The notes: generated by a model not told the origin, from the sequence alone. A stretch of DNA of 9,725 nt from JANLQX01 sp031406385 (GCA_031406385.1 JANOHI010000476.1:1-9725); one strand, 5' to 3'. Shown: positions 1 to 6,157, counted from the first letter of the stretch. Numbers and translations: made by a program.

Positions 1-837
1 TTCGCAGCTGCAAGTGTGGCGGTTGGGCTCACCGTCATCGTTCGTCTCCTCGGAAAGGGAGAAGCGTGGCGTCGCGTCGCACCGTTCGCCGTCGTCGCTC
101 CGTACGCGGTGTGGATGGGCACGTCGGCCGACGCCGTGTTCGCTGCCTTCGGCGTCTGGGGTGTGGTTGGTGTTGCGCTGTCCTCCCGGTCCACCGTGCG
201 TGGATCCCGATGGTTGTTCGGACTGCTCGGAGGGCTCGCCCTCGGGTGTTCCGTCTTCCTGTCCTACGGGATGGCGGCATTCCTCATCATTCCGGGGCTC
301 GTTCTGCTCGGCGCGCCGTCGATCCCGTGGCGAGCTCGGATGCAGAGCATTGTGGCTACTGCGGTCGGCGGTTTCGCAGTCGTTGCCCTCTTCGCGGTGT
401 TTCGCTTCTGGTGGTTCGACGGTCTTGCCACGACGCGGTTCTTCTACTGGAAGGGCACTGCGAAGTTTCGCCCGTGGGGATACTTCTTCGTCGCCAACCT
501 TGCCAACATCGTCATCGCATCGGGCCCGGCGGTTCTCGGCGGGCTCGGGGTCGTTCTGGCCGGTGGGTTTCGCCACGCACGAGCTGGACTTCGCGGCGTG
601 CTCCGAACGAGTGGCCGAGTGTGGCTGATGCCAGTCGGTGCACTGGTCGCCATGATGGCGGCCAACGTGTCGCAGCTGTCGAAAGGGGAAACCGAGCGGA
701 TCTGGCTGCCCTTCTTCGTCTTCCTCGTACCCCTTGCGGCCGCGCTCGGCCATACCCTGTGGACCCGCCGATCTTGGATCGCCGTGCAGGTCGCCACTGC
801 ACTCGTGCTTCAGACGGGCCTGCTATCGAAGTGGTAG
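1..837 (+). CDS. Polytopic membrane protein, GT-C glycosyltransferase-like (5'-truncated)
   Basis: The reading frame is open from the first base and ends at TAG 835-837, so only the C-terminal 278 residues are in the window. The GTG at 16 is internal to the open frame and need not be the start. The protein has about seven hydrophobic segments separated by short basic loops (for example RLLGKGEAWRR and SRSTVRGSRW). A loop after the middle helices holds FWWFDGLATTRFFYWKG, and near the C-terminus there is SKGETERIWLPF before the last two helices. From memory, this ERIWLPF motif and the W-rich loop mark an actinobacterial family of integral membrane proteins that resemble GT-C (polyprenyl-phosphate-sugar dependent) mannosyl/arabinosyl-type transferases. 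The acceptor is unknown and the N-terminal catalytic loop is outside the window. Sugar-handling genes downstream fit an envelope glycan role, which is inference. It converges on the DoxX-like gene with a 6 bp gap and no visible terminator. Confidence 0.75.
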   Translation, partial: FAAASVAVGLTVIVRLLGKGEAWRRVAPFAVVAPYAVWMGTSADAVFAAFGVWGVVGVALSSRSTVRGSRWLFGLLGGLALGCSVFLSYGMAAFLIIPGLVLLGAPSIPWRARMQSIVATAVGGFAVVALFAVFRFWWFDGLATTRFFYWKGTAKFRPWGYFFVANLANIVIASGPAVLGGLGVVLAGGFRHARAGLRGVLRTSGRVWLMPVGALVAMMAANVSQLSKGETERIWLPFFVFLVPLAAALGHTLWTRRSWIAVQVATALVLQTGLLSKW

Positions 838-843
838 GCGCGC

Positions 844-1776
844 TCATGCGTTGGCGGACGTCTTCGTCCGGCTGAACACACCGAGAACTGCGAGCGTGCC
901 GATGGCAAGTGCCGCCCAGAACCCCATCGTTCCGCCGGTCGCTCCGAGGAAGCCACCGGTCCAACCGGAGCGTCCGTCACGCCAGAGCAGCGCAACAAGC
1001 AAGGTAAGCACGGCGAATCCAGCGCCACCGGCCAATGCCAGGACCCGTTGTCTGAGCACGGCACCGGCGATGATGGCCGCACCCAACGCAATGGTCAGCA
1101 AGGCCGAGAGCGGGTTGAACCACAACACCTTGAGCTCGCCGAACTTCCAACCGAGCAGCGCACCCTGCTTGGCCGCAAAGTCCGTCGACCTCGCCACGAT
1201 GAGCCCGAGAACCCCGATCGCCACGGCGACGCCACCGAGCACGACCTGCGCTTGACGGGCCGCTTCAGCACCTTTGCGTCGCACGCCGTCGACCCCGAGA
1301 TGGCGGCCGGCACCTGTGGCGAACAGCAGGAGATGGATGGCGAACATGAGGTAGTAGGACCAGGGCCACTCGTAGGCCTTGGTGTACGTGAGCACCGACA
1401 TCGCAATCGATACGCTGAGCGCCGCACCGACCAGTGACGCGATCCGGGTGAAGTAACCGGTGAGGAGTAGAGCTGCGATGGTCGCTTCGGTAATGAGGGT
1501 GATCCAGCCGAAGACGCTGTATTGCTTCACCACGACGTTCTCGAGAAACCAGGAGTACGGCGGGAATACCGGCCGTTCGATGGCGGACGCGACGTACTTA
1601 TAGAGCCCGTTTCCCTTCTGCTGCCCGAAGTTTCCCGGTCGCTTCCACTCGAGGTTGGCGAGCCACAGCAGCCCGACGACGATGCGCATCGCACCGATGA
1701 TGAGTGGCTGGGCTTTCGCTTCGAGTGAATCGAGGCGTCCCTGCAGTGTGGATAGGCCGCTGTGCGCGTTCGTCAT
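844..1776 (-). CDS. DoxX/DoxD-family membrane protein with extra C-terminal membrane half
   Basis: This is a 310-residue membrane protein with about eight predicted helices, near residues 26-42, 86-106, 111-128, 139-156, 178-195, 224-242, 248-265 and 284-301. The first half (about 25-165) resembles the DoxX / thiosulfate:quinone oxidoreductase small subunit (DoxD) family: a PPYSWFLENVV segment, ITEATIAALLLTGYFTR, WPWSYYLMFAIHLLLF, then GRHLGVD. DoxX-type proteins are four-helix inner-membrane proteins linked to thiosulfate or quinone redox and oxidative-stress complexes; the precise role of most members is unknown. The second half adds about four helices and ends in a basic tail, which is longer than a plain DoxX protein. 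The ATG at 1776 has no Shine-Dalgarno, but TACTGT lies 7 nt upstream, so the mRNA may be leaderless. It follows the epimerase gene on the same strand after 58 bp, with a perfect palindrome in that gap. Confidence 0.72.
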   Translation of the reverse strand: MTNAHSGLSTLQGRLDSLEAKAQPLIIGAMRIVVGLLWLANLEWKRPGNFGQQKGNGLYKYVASAIERPVFPPYSWFLENVVVKQYSVFGWITLITEATIAALLLTGYFTRIASLVGAALSVSIAMSVLTYTKAYEWPWSYYLMFAIHLLLFATGAGRHLGVDGVRRKGAEAARQAQVVLGGVAVAIGVLGLIVARSTDFAAKQGALLGWKFGELKVLWFNPLSALLTIALGAAIIAGAVLRQRVLALAGGAGFAVLTLLVALLWRDGRSGWTGGFLGATGGTMGFWAALAIGTLAVLGVFSRTKTSANA

Positions 1777-1789
1777 AGATCGAACAGTA
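1777..1789 (-). promoter_or_regulatory. Leaderless-type -10 box of the DoxX-like gene
   Basis: On the minus strand TACTGT (plus 1784-1789) fits TANNNT and is followed by 7 nt (TCGATCT) and then ATG. That spacing would put the transcript start at or next to the start codon. No Shine-Dalgarno is present and no clear -35 is seen. Confidence 0.45.
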
Positions 1790-1804
1790 CGGGCCCGGGC
1801 CCGT
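1789..1804. promoter_or_regulatory. Perfect 16-bp palindrome, possible operator or stem
   Basis: ACGGGCCCGGGCCCGT is its own reverse complement. It lies between the epimerase stop and the DoxX-like gene, immediately upstream of the TACTGT box and sharing one base with it. That is the spacer position where many repressors bind. As RNA it could fold into a 6-bp stem with a CCGG loop, but no T-tract follows in either direction, so a classical terminator is less likely. Confidence 0.4.
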
Positions 1805-1834
1805 CTCCCGTCGGATTGGCTGATCAGGAATCAC

Positions 1835-2911
1835 TCAGCGCTTCACAGCAGTTCTCAGCTTTGCCCTGGCGAACTCGGCCATGCCGTCGGCGAAGGTCAC
1901 GGTCGAGCGGAATCCGATTTCGTTCTCGGCCCTTGTTGTTGAGGCGAACACGTGGCGCACATCCCCGAGGCGGAACGCCCCGGTCACCGTTGGCCACAGG
2001 GGATCGCCGGGACTCGCACCGAACGAATGGGCCAACTCGTCGGCCATCTCACCGACTGTTCGCGACTGCGCCGACGCGATGTTGCACGCGATGAACGACC
2101 TGGACGCTCGCTCACCGAGCAGCGCTGCAACGTTCGCCGCCGCCACATCACGCACGTGCACGAAGTTGCGGCGCTGTCGACCATCCTCGGTCACCGCTGG
2201 GGCCCGGCCGTCCTCGAGCGCAGAACGGAAGATGCTGGCGACCCCGGCGTAGGGAGTGTTGCGAGGCATGCGTGGTCCGTAGACGTTGTGGTAGCGCAGC
2301 GCAACTGACGACACATCGTGCTCGCGCGTGAAGGGACTGAGCAGATGCTCCTGGTGCAACTTCGTCGCGGCATAGACGTTGCGAGGGTCGAGGATTGCGT
2401 CCTCCGGAACCTCCTCACTGGTGAGATCGCGACCGCAGATCGGGCACGGCGGCTCGAATCGTCCCGATTCCATGTCGAGTTGCCGTCGGGGGGCTGGGGA
2501 GACGATTCCGTGTTCTGCGCATCGGTAGCGGCCTTCGCCGTAGACGACCATGCTTGAGGCGAGGACGATGCGACCGGCAAAGCCGAGGTCGTGCAGCGCG
2601 CGAAGACCCACTGCCCAACCCGAGTCGTTGTGGCTGACGTAGTCATCGACGTCGCCGAAGTCGACGCCGAGCCCCACCTTGCCAGCCTGGTGACACACGG
2701 CTGTCACTCCGTCGAGCGCTTTTCGCCAGGACCCCATCTCACGACAATCGCCCCAGATGTATGCCGCTCGTTCGTCGAGGTAGTCCGGTCGTTCGGCGTG
2801 GGCCTGTGGGTCGAGGTTGTCGAGGACGGTCACGTCGACTCCTCGGGCGATGAGGTCGTCGACAATGTGGGAACCGATGAATCCGGCGCCGCCGGTGACA
2901 AGAACTCGCAT
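1835..2911 (-). CDS. SDR-family nucleotide-sugar 4-epimerase with Cys/His insert (dTDP-L-rhamnose 4-epimerase-like)
   Basis: The 358-residue product is an extended SDR NAD-dependent epimerase/dehydratase. Visible motifs: the Rossmann glycine motif TGGAGFIG (6-13), DNLD after the second strand (31-34), active-site SSMVVYG (119-125), the YxxxK pair Y180/K184, HNVYGP (208-213), and RRNFVHVRDVA in the substrate region. Between the SS..YG strand and the YxxxK helix is an insert with C131, H134, C156 and C159 (CAEH and CPIC), which looks like a zinc knuckle. From memory, this insert is typical of dTDP-L-rhamnose 4-epimerase (WbiB-type) annotations, which interconvert dTDP-rhamnose and its 4-epimer. 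Ordinary UDP-glucose 4-epimerases lack it. The ATG at 2911 has a weak AGAAG 4 nt upstream. The gene is divergent from the GT2 gene, so supply of an activated sugar to a nearby transferase is plausible. The epimerase class is firm; the substrate is inferred. Confidence 0.85.
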   Translation of the reverse strand: MRVLVTGGAGFIGSHIVDDLIARGVDVTVLDNLDPQAHAERPDYLDERAAYIWGDCREMGSWRKALDGVTAVCHQAGKVGLGVDFGDVDDYVSHNDSGWAVGLRALHDLGFAGRIVLASSMVVYGEGRYRCAEHGIVSPAPRRQLDMESGRFEPPCPICGRDLTSEEVPEDAILDPRNVYAATKLHQEHLLSPFTREHDVSSVALRYHNVYGPRMPRNTPYAGVASIFRSALEDGRAPAVTEDGRQRRNFVHVRDVAAANVAALLGERASRSFIACNIASAQSRTVGEMADELAHSFGASPGDPLWPTVTGAFRLGDVRHVFASTTRAENEIGFRSTVTFADGMAEFARAKLRTAVKR

Positions 2912-2964
2912 TTGACTTCTGTTCTTATCCGATCTGATCGTCCTCTGCGCGCAAGGACACCGTC

Positions 2965-2983
2965 TGGTCGGCCTTTCCGACCA
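2965..2983. repeat. Inverted repeat (7-bp stem, 5-nt loop)
   Basis: TGGTCGG (2965-2971), loop CCTTT, CCGACCA (2977-2983), with perfect pairing. It lies 54 bp upstream of the epimerase start, where it could be a leader hairpin or an operator. No T-tract follows on either strand, so it is not a convincing terminator. Confidence 0.4.
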
Positions 2984-3033
2984 CGGATTCTTGGGACGGG
3001 GCGAGCGCGTCTCGGCTGCGCCTCATCGGAGGG

Positions 3034-3045
3034 ATCAGCGCTGAT
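3034..3045. repeat. Perfect 12-bp palindrome ATCAGCGCTGAT
   Basis: The sequence is self-complementary and lies in the divergent promoter region about 50 bp upstream of the GT2 -10 box. It could be an operator half-site pair. Twelve-base palindromes also arise by chance, so support is limited. Confidence 0.3.
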
Positions 3046-3094
3046 TCTTCTGGGTCTCGGCATCAAAACGGTGCGGGTTGATCGAGCGGTTCGT

Positions 3095-3108
3095 TAACGT
3101 GCGCACCT
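3095..3108 (+). promoter_or_regulatory. Leaderless-type -10 box of the GT2 gene
   Basis: TAACGT (3095-3100) fits TANNNT and is followed by 8 nt and the GTG start at 3109. No Shine-Dalgarno is visible. No matching -35 is clear. Confidence 0.4.
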
Positions 3109-3777
3109 GTGTTTGCTGACCCCTCTGTTCCGCTCGTCGACGTGATCATTCCCGCTCTCAACGAAGCGGAAAACCTGCCGTGGCTTCTCGGACGCATGCC
3201 GGCTGGGTATCGCCCGATCGTGGTCGACAACAACTCGACCGACGACACCGCGGCGGTCGCAGCGTCGCATGGAGCGGTCGTTGTTTTCGAAACGGTCCCT
3301 GGTTTCGGCTCGGCCTGCTATGCCGGCCTTGTCGCGGCAACCGCGTCGTTTGTCTGTTTCCTCGATGCTGACGGCTCCCTTGATCCGCAGCATCTCCCCC
3401 TCGTGGCGGGCCCAGTGTATGAAGGACGCTTCGATCTGATGCTCGGAGCTCGACGCCCATCCAAACAGGCGATGCACCTGCACCAGCGGGTTGCCAACCG
3501 TGCCCTGGCGTTAGAGCTGCGTCGGCGAACCAAGGTCGCGTTCACCGATCTCGGCCCTATGCGCGCATGTGGTCGCGAGGCGCTGCTCGGACTTGGCATG
3601 AAGGATCGCCGTTCAGGTTGGCCGCTGGAGATGGTGTTACGCGCACATAGGGCCGGGTGGACTGTCGGCGAAACGCCCGTGCCCTATGCCCCGCGTCGTG
3701 CCGGCGAATCAAAGGTGACGGGTACGCTCAAGGGCACGCTTCTTGCGGTGAAGGACATGGGCCAGCTTCTCCGCTGA
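3109..3777 (+). CDS. Family 2 glycosyltransferase (soluble, GT-A fold)
   Basis: The 222-residue product is a soluble GT2 enzyme with no membrane segment. N-terminal VDVIIPALNEAENL (10-23) is the classic GT2 first strand. VVDNNSTDDT (38-47) is the nucleotide-binding stretch, and FLDADGS (84-90) carries the DxD metal/nucleotide motif. The C-terminal RRAGESKVTGTLKGT resembles dolichol-phosphate-mannose-synthase-like members, which move a sugar from a nucleotide donor to a lipid phosphate or another small acceptor. Donor and acceptor cannot be read from sequence. The GTG at 3109 is chosen because the GT2 fold starts just after it and TAACGT sits 8 nt upstream; there is no Shine-Dalgarno. The gene is divergent from the epimerase. 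Its 3' end overlaps the convergent TIGR04282-type gene by 50 bp. Products of these neighbours plausibly act in one glycoconjugate pathway. Confidence 0.85.
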   Translation: MFADPSVPLVDVIIPALNEAENLPWLLGRMPAGYRPIVVDNNSTDDTAAVAASHGAVVVFETVPGFGSACYAGLVAATASFVCFLDADGSLDPQHLPLVAGPVYEGRFDLMLGARRPSKQAMHLHQRVANRALALELRRRTKVAFTDLGPMRACGREALLGLGMKDRRSGWPLEMVLRAHRAGWTVGETPVPYAPRRAGESKVTGTLKGTLLAVKDMGQLLR

Positions 3778-4477
3778 GCCCTCTCGGTCGGGGCAACGTG
3801 GCGACGGGCACGGCCAGCACGATCGCTCGCTCGATCTCCTGCCACGTGCGAGTCACCGCCAGATGGGGGCCGGCGTCGGTAACGGCGATGATGTCGTCGA
3901 TCAGGTCGATGTCGCGTAGCGGTCCGACGTCGTGCACCTTCCATCCACACGACACCAGCCGAGCCCGCTGGGCCGCGCCGGTTCCGTCGGTGCTCATCGG
4001 CACGTCGTGGAAGAGCGCGTCGTAGCTCGTTTCGTCAGGACCGAGCGCTCGGAGTCCGATGAGCCAGTAGCCACCGTCGTCGGCCGGACCGAATACGGCA
4101 TCGACATCAGGTCGGGCGAGGGCGTCGATGGCCTCGTCGAGCATCTCCGCGGTCACCTGCGGTGTGTCCATGGCGATGAGCACCATGGCCACTCCGTGGA
4201 GTGAATGCACGTTGCCGAACGCCGCCGGGAGGCGCCGGTCGAGCCCGCCAGCAACCTGGGGGATCGCGGTCACTCCGGGCGGCACCCAGGGCGAGGGGTC
4301 GCCGTCGAACACCGCCACGGTGCCGCTCGACTGCGTCGAGGCGAGCACCGCACGGAAGGTGTCATCCAACGCCGCCGCGGCGATGCTCGCCGCCTGAGCG
4401 GTCGTGAGCGGTGGAGTGAGGCGGGTCTTCACCCGTCCCGCTTCGGGCGCCTTGGCCAGGACGATCACGATGGTCAT
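3728..4477 (-). CDS. DUF2064 / TIGR04282-family GT-A protein
   Basis: The 249-residue product starts with a nucleotidyltransferase-like GT-A motif, AKAPEAGRVKTRL (8-20). It continues with MDTPQ (103-107, the metal-binding Asp region), PADDGGYWLIGL (131-142) and DIDLIDD (189-195). This set defines the DUF2064 family, which TIGR04282 labels as a glycosyltransferase associated with arsenosugar biosynthesis and which resembles CofC/MobA-type nucleotidyltransferases. The reaction is not established for most members. The last roughly 35 residues (AIVLAVPV to the end) are Pro/Gly-rich and extend past the usual fold into the end of the convergent GT2 gene, overlapping it by 50 bp. The ATG at 4477 has TAACCT 8 nt upstream and no Shine-Dalgarno. 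It is divergent from the AhpD-like/radical SAM pair, with 93 bp between the starts. Family assignment is firm; function is inferred. Confidence 0.82.
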   Translation of the reverse strand: MTIVIVLAKAPEAGRVKTRLTPPLTTAQAASIAAAALDDTFRAVLASTQSSGTVAVFDGDPSPWVPPGVTAIPQVAGGLDRRLPAAFGNVHSLHGVAMVLIAMDTPQVTAEMLDEAIDALARPDVDAVFGPADDGGYWLIGLRALGPDETSYDALFHDVPMSTDGTGAAQRARLVSCGWKVHDVGPLRDIDLIDDIIAVTDAGPHLAVTRTWQEIERAIVLAVPVATLPRPRGLSGEAGPCPSPQEACP

Positions 4478-4570
4478 CGAGAACGAGGTTACCGAGTCGT
4501 TCGTAGGTGGCCCTCAGGCTCTCTCAGTGGCGCGTGGGCGTTCCCGCCGGGCCTGGCTAGGGTGGCCGTC
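4478..4570. promoter_or_regulatory. Divergent promoter region between TIGR04282-type gene and AhpD-like/radical SAM operon
   Basis: The 93-bp region holds two leaderless-type -10 boxes pointing outward. On the minus strand TAACCT (plus 4486-4491) lies 8 nt from the ATG at 4477. On the plus strand TAGGGT (4558-4563) lies 7 nt from the ATG at 4571. Neither start has a Shine-Dalgarno. Clear -35 boxes are not visible. The arrangement would allow joint control of both units. Confidence 0.45.
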
Positions 4571-5143
4571 ATGCTTGTGCCTGCTCTCGTCGTGGAGGAC
4601 GCGCCGCTCCTCATGCGTCCGTATTACGCCGGGGGTGATCCCGGGCCGATCCTCGCCACCATGGCCCATGTGCCGGAACTGACCGAAGTGGCGATGCCGT
4701 TCCTCGGTGCTGCGCTCGGGGCGTCATCGGTCGATTTCCGCACGAAGGAGATCGTGATCGTGCGGACCTCGGCTCTGCTCGGTTGCCGGTACTGCGTCGA
4801 CAGTCACACCACGGTTGCGCTCGACGCCGGCCTGTCCTTCGACCAGGTGCTCGCCCTTCGGGAGTTGGCTCCGTCTGCCGCCGACTCCGACCTGGCGTCC
4901 GCTTTTGTGTCATCCAGGGAACGGGCCCTGATCACTTGGATCGACGCCGTCGCCTTCGGCCGTGGGTCGATCGCGGCTCCCGCCAACGAGGCGATCAAGG
5001 CGAACTACGCCGATCACGAGATTGTGGAGATCACGGTGCTCATCGGGGCCACGATGCTGTTGAACCGCTACGCCACCGCGCTGCAGCTGCCCGTCGGAGC
5101 GTCGACCCTTGAGCGTCTCGCCGTGGAAGGATTCGGGCCGTGA
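4571..5143 (+). CDS. AhpD-like / carboxymuconolactone decarboxylase family protein
   Basis: The 190-residue product is an all-helical AhpD/CMD-fold protein. It carries E60, C72, C75 and H79 in KEIVIVRTSALLGCRYCVDSH. The spacing Glu-x11-Cys-x2-Cys-x3-His matches the catalytic and proton-relay residues of AhpD alkylhydroperoxidases. Such proteins reduce peroxides through the Cys pair, or in CMD members act as lactone decarboxylases; the CxxC favours a redox role. The open frame extends upstream to 4205, but that part is antisense to the TIGR04282-type gene and has no family similarity. I take ATG 4571, which has TAGGGT 7 nt before it. The stop overlaps the radical SAM start by 4 bp (GTGA), so the two are translationally coupled and probably act together, for example by protecting or recycling a product of the radical enzyme. 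That link is inference. Confidence 0.85.
   Translation: MLVPALVVEDAPLLMRPYYAGGDPGPILATMAHVPELTEVAMPFLGAALGASSVDFRTKEIVIVRTSALLGCRYCVDSHTTVALDAGLSFDQVLALRELAPSAADSDLASAFVSSRERALITWIDAVAFGRGSIAAPANEAIKANYADHEIVEITVLIGATMLLNRYATALQLPVGASTLERLAVEGFGP
5125..5139 (+). promoter_or_regulatory. Shine-Dalgarno for the radical SAM gene, inside the AhpD-like gene
   Basis: GGAAGGA (5125-5131) lies 8 nt before GTG 5140. It supports this GTG start and the GTGA overlap. Its strength contrasts with the first gene of the operon, which has none. Confidence 0.6.
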
Positions 5144-5970
5144 GTTCCATTGCGGAGGCTGTGGAGGCAGGCGTCTTGGGGGAGCGGGTGTGGTTCTACG
5201 CGAACTATCACTGCAACCTCGAATGCACCTACTGCCTGACCGAGTCGGGCCCCAACGTCGATCGCCGAATGCTCGACGCCGACTGGATGGTCGAACGAGC
5301 GCGGGAGGCCAAGGAACTCGGCTTCCGTTCGATCGGGGTCACCGGCGGTGAGCCGTTCATGGTGTCGTCCATGCCATCGACGATTGCCCGGATCTCCGAG
5401 ATCCTGCCAACCGTCGTGCTGTCGAATGGATCGCTGTTTCATGGTCCTCGTCTCGAGCGTATCGTCGAGGCTCTCGCCGGAAAGGATGTGCACATACAGA
5501 TCTCTCTTGACGCCCCCGACGCTGTCGCCAACGACACCAAACGCGGCGAGGAGAACTTCGCCGACGTGTGCTCCGCGATCCCGAGGCTTGTGGAACGGGG
5601 TCTGCGTGTGCGAATCGCCACCACCACCGAGGATCTCCAGCAGGAAGATCACGACCGTCTGTGTGCGCTGCATCGCGAATGGGGTGTCCCCGACGAAGAC
5701 CATGTGGTTCGGCCGATCGTCGCTCGAGGTCGCGCTGCGCTCGACGGGATCGGCGTGGTCGCTACCCAGGCCGATCTTCCGGCAGAGTTGACGATCACCG
5801 CCGAAGGAGCGTTCTGGAGCGCGTTCGGCCCCACGGTCCGCAACGGCCGCACCGACACGGACATGCTCATCACCCGGGTCACCGCGCCGCTGTCTCGTCC
5901 CGCTGAAGCGATGCTTCGGGCAGCCGGTGGCCGGGTTGCCGGCGCCGATGCCACCCTCGGCATCAGATGA
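5140..5970 (+). CDS. Radical SAM protein without SPASM-type auxiliary cluster
   Basis: The 276-residue product has the radical SAM CxxxCxxC motif as CNLECTYC (C25, C29, C32), which binds the [4Fe-4S] cluster that cleaves S-adenosylmethionine. Also visible are VTGGEPF (67-73, the SAM-binding GGE motif), LSNGSLF (94-100) and IQISLDAPD (119-127), all typical of the partial TIM barrel. After about residue 200 comes a small region with LTITAEGAFWSAFG and TDTDMLITRVTAPLS. It has no cysteine, so SPASM or twitch auxiliary clusters are absent. The sequence recalls a PqqE/COG0535-like actinobacterial group whose substrate I do not know. It is not recognisable as ArsS, MftC or an anaerobic sulfatase maturase. 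The GTG at 5140 is fixed by a good Shine-Dalgarno and by overlap with the AhpD-like gene. A 320-codon antisense frame here is a GC shadow. Confidence 0.88.
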   Translation: MSSIAEAVEAGVLGERVWFYANYHCNLECTYCLTESGPNVDRRMLDADWMVERAREAKELGFRSIGVTGGEPFMVSSMPSTIARISEILPTVVLSNGSLFHGPRLERIVEALAGKDVHIQISLDAPDAVANDTKRGEENFADVCSAIPRLVERGLRVRIATTTEDLQQEDHDRLCALHREWGVPDEDHVVRPIVARGRAALDGIGVVATQADLPAELTITAEGAFWSAFGPTVRNGRTDTDMLITRVTAPLSRPAEAMLRAAGGRVAGADATLGIR

Positions 5971-5985
5971 GCGTGAACGCCTCGA

Positions 5986-5998
5986 ACCCGGTCGGGTC
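5986..5998 (+). repeat. Dyad repeat ACCCGGTCGGGTC, copy 1
   Basis: First copy of a 13-bp direct repeat with internal dyad symmetry (ACCC/GGGT around GGTC). It starts 15 bp after the radical SAM stop. Its stem is only 4 bp, so it is more plausible as a protein site than as a terminator. Confidence 0.45.
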
Positions 5999-6031
5999 CG
6001 TTCGCCAGCACCACTCCTGAAGGCTCGCACT

Positions 6032-6047
6032 CGACCCGGTCGGGTCG
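6032..6047 (+). repeat. Dyad repeat, copy 2, with a 6-bp stem
   Basis: CGACCC (6032-6037), GGTC, GGGTCG (6042-6047): a perfect 6-bp dyad containing the second copy of the 13-mer at 6034-6046. It lies 110 bp before the chosen methyltransferase start. It could be an operator or a weak transcript hairpin; no T-tract follows. Confidence 0.45.
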
Positions 6048-6157
6048 GCTGATCGTGGCCGCTCTTCGGTTCCTATTTGCTCGTTGCTCCGGTCGGCGAC
6101 GGTCTGCACTGGATCACGAGCTCGTCAACTGGTCAACGATGTCGCCAACCGGTCCGC

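Larger units (their letters stand above)
2912..3108. promoter_or_regulatory. Divergent intergenic region between epimerase and GT2 genes
   Basis: This 197-bp region separates two divergent genes and must hold both promoters. It contains a 7-bp stem with a CCTTT loop (TGGTCGG/CCGACCA, 2965-2983), a perfect 12-bp palindrome ATCAGCGCTGAT (3034-3045), and TAACGT at 3095-3100, 8 nt before the GTG start of the GT2 gene. No convincing small ORF is visible. Confidence 0.45.
5971..6157. other. Intergenic region with two dyad repeats before the methyltransferase gene
   Basis: This 187-bp gap has the 13-mer ACCCGGTCGGGTC twice (5986-5998 and 6034-6046), 48 bp apart. The frame upstream of 6158 is open back to a TTG at 6077, but its translation has no family character. 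I see no clear -10/-35 pair and no T-tract terminator. Confidence 0.5.

Noticed and set aside
512..964. Minus-strand 150-codon frame across the GT-C-like 3' end and DoxX-like 3' end
   Set aside because: It crosses two better-supported genes and its Arg/Pro-rich product has no recognisable domain.
1048..1437. Plus-strand 129-codon frame inside the DoxX-like gene
   Set aside because: It is antisense to predicted membrane helices; the product is hydrophilic and compositionally biased.
4205..4570. N-terminal extension of the AhpD-like gene to ATG 4205
   Set aside because: The 122 extra residues are antisense to the TIGR04282-type gene, basic and without family similarity. ATG 4571 has a suitable -10 box.
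5140..5970. Radical SAM gene as ArsS (arsenosugar) or a mycofactocin maturase
   Set aside because: The Cys motif context and C-terminus do not match what I know of ArsS or MftC, and no mycofactocin precursor or MftB-like gene is present.
5068..6030. 320-codon minus-strand open frame across the radical SAM gene
   Set aside because: It is antisense to a gene with clear CxxxCxxC, GGEP and ISLD motifs, and its Arg/Gly/His-rich translation fits no family. It is a high-GC shadow.
6077..6157. TTG 6077 as start of the methyltransferase
   Set aside because: The 27 added residues look non-coding, cover intergenic DNA and have no ribosome site. ATG 6158 leads straight into the fold.
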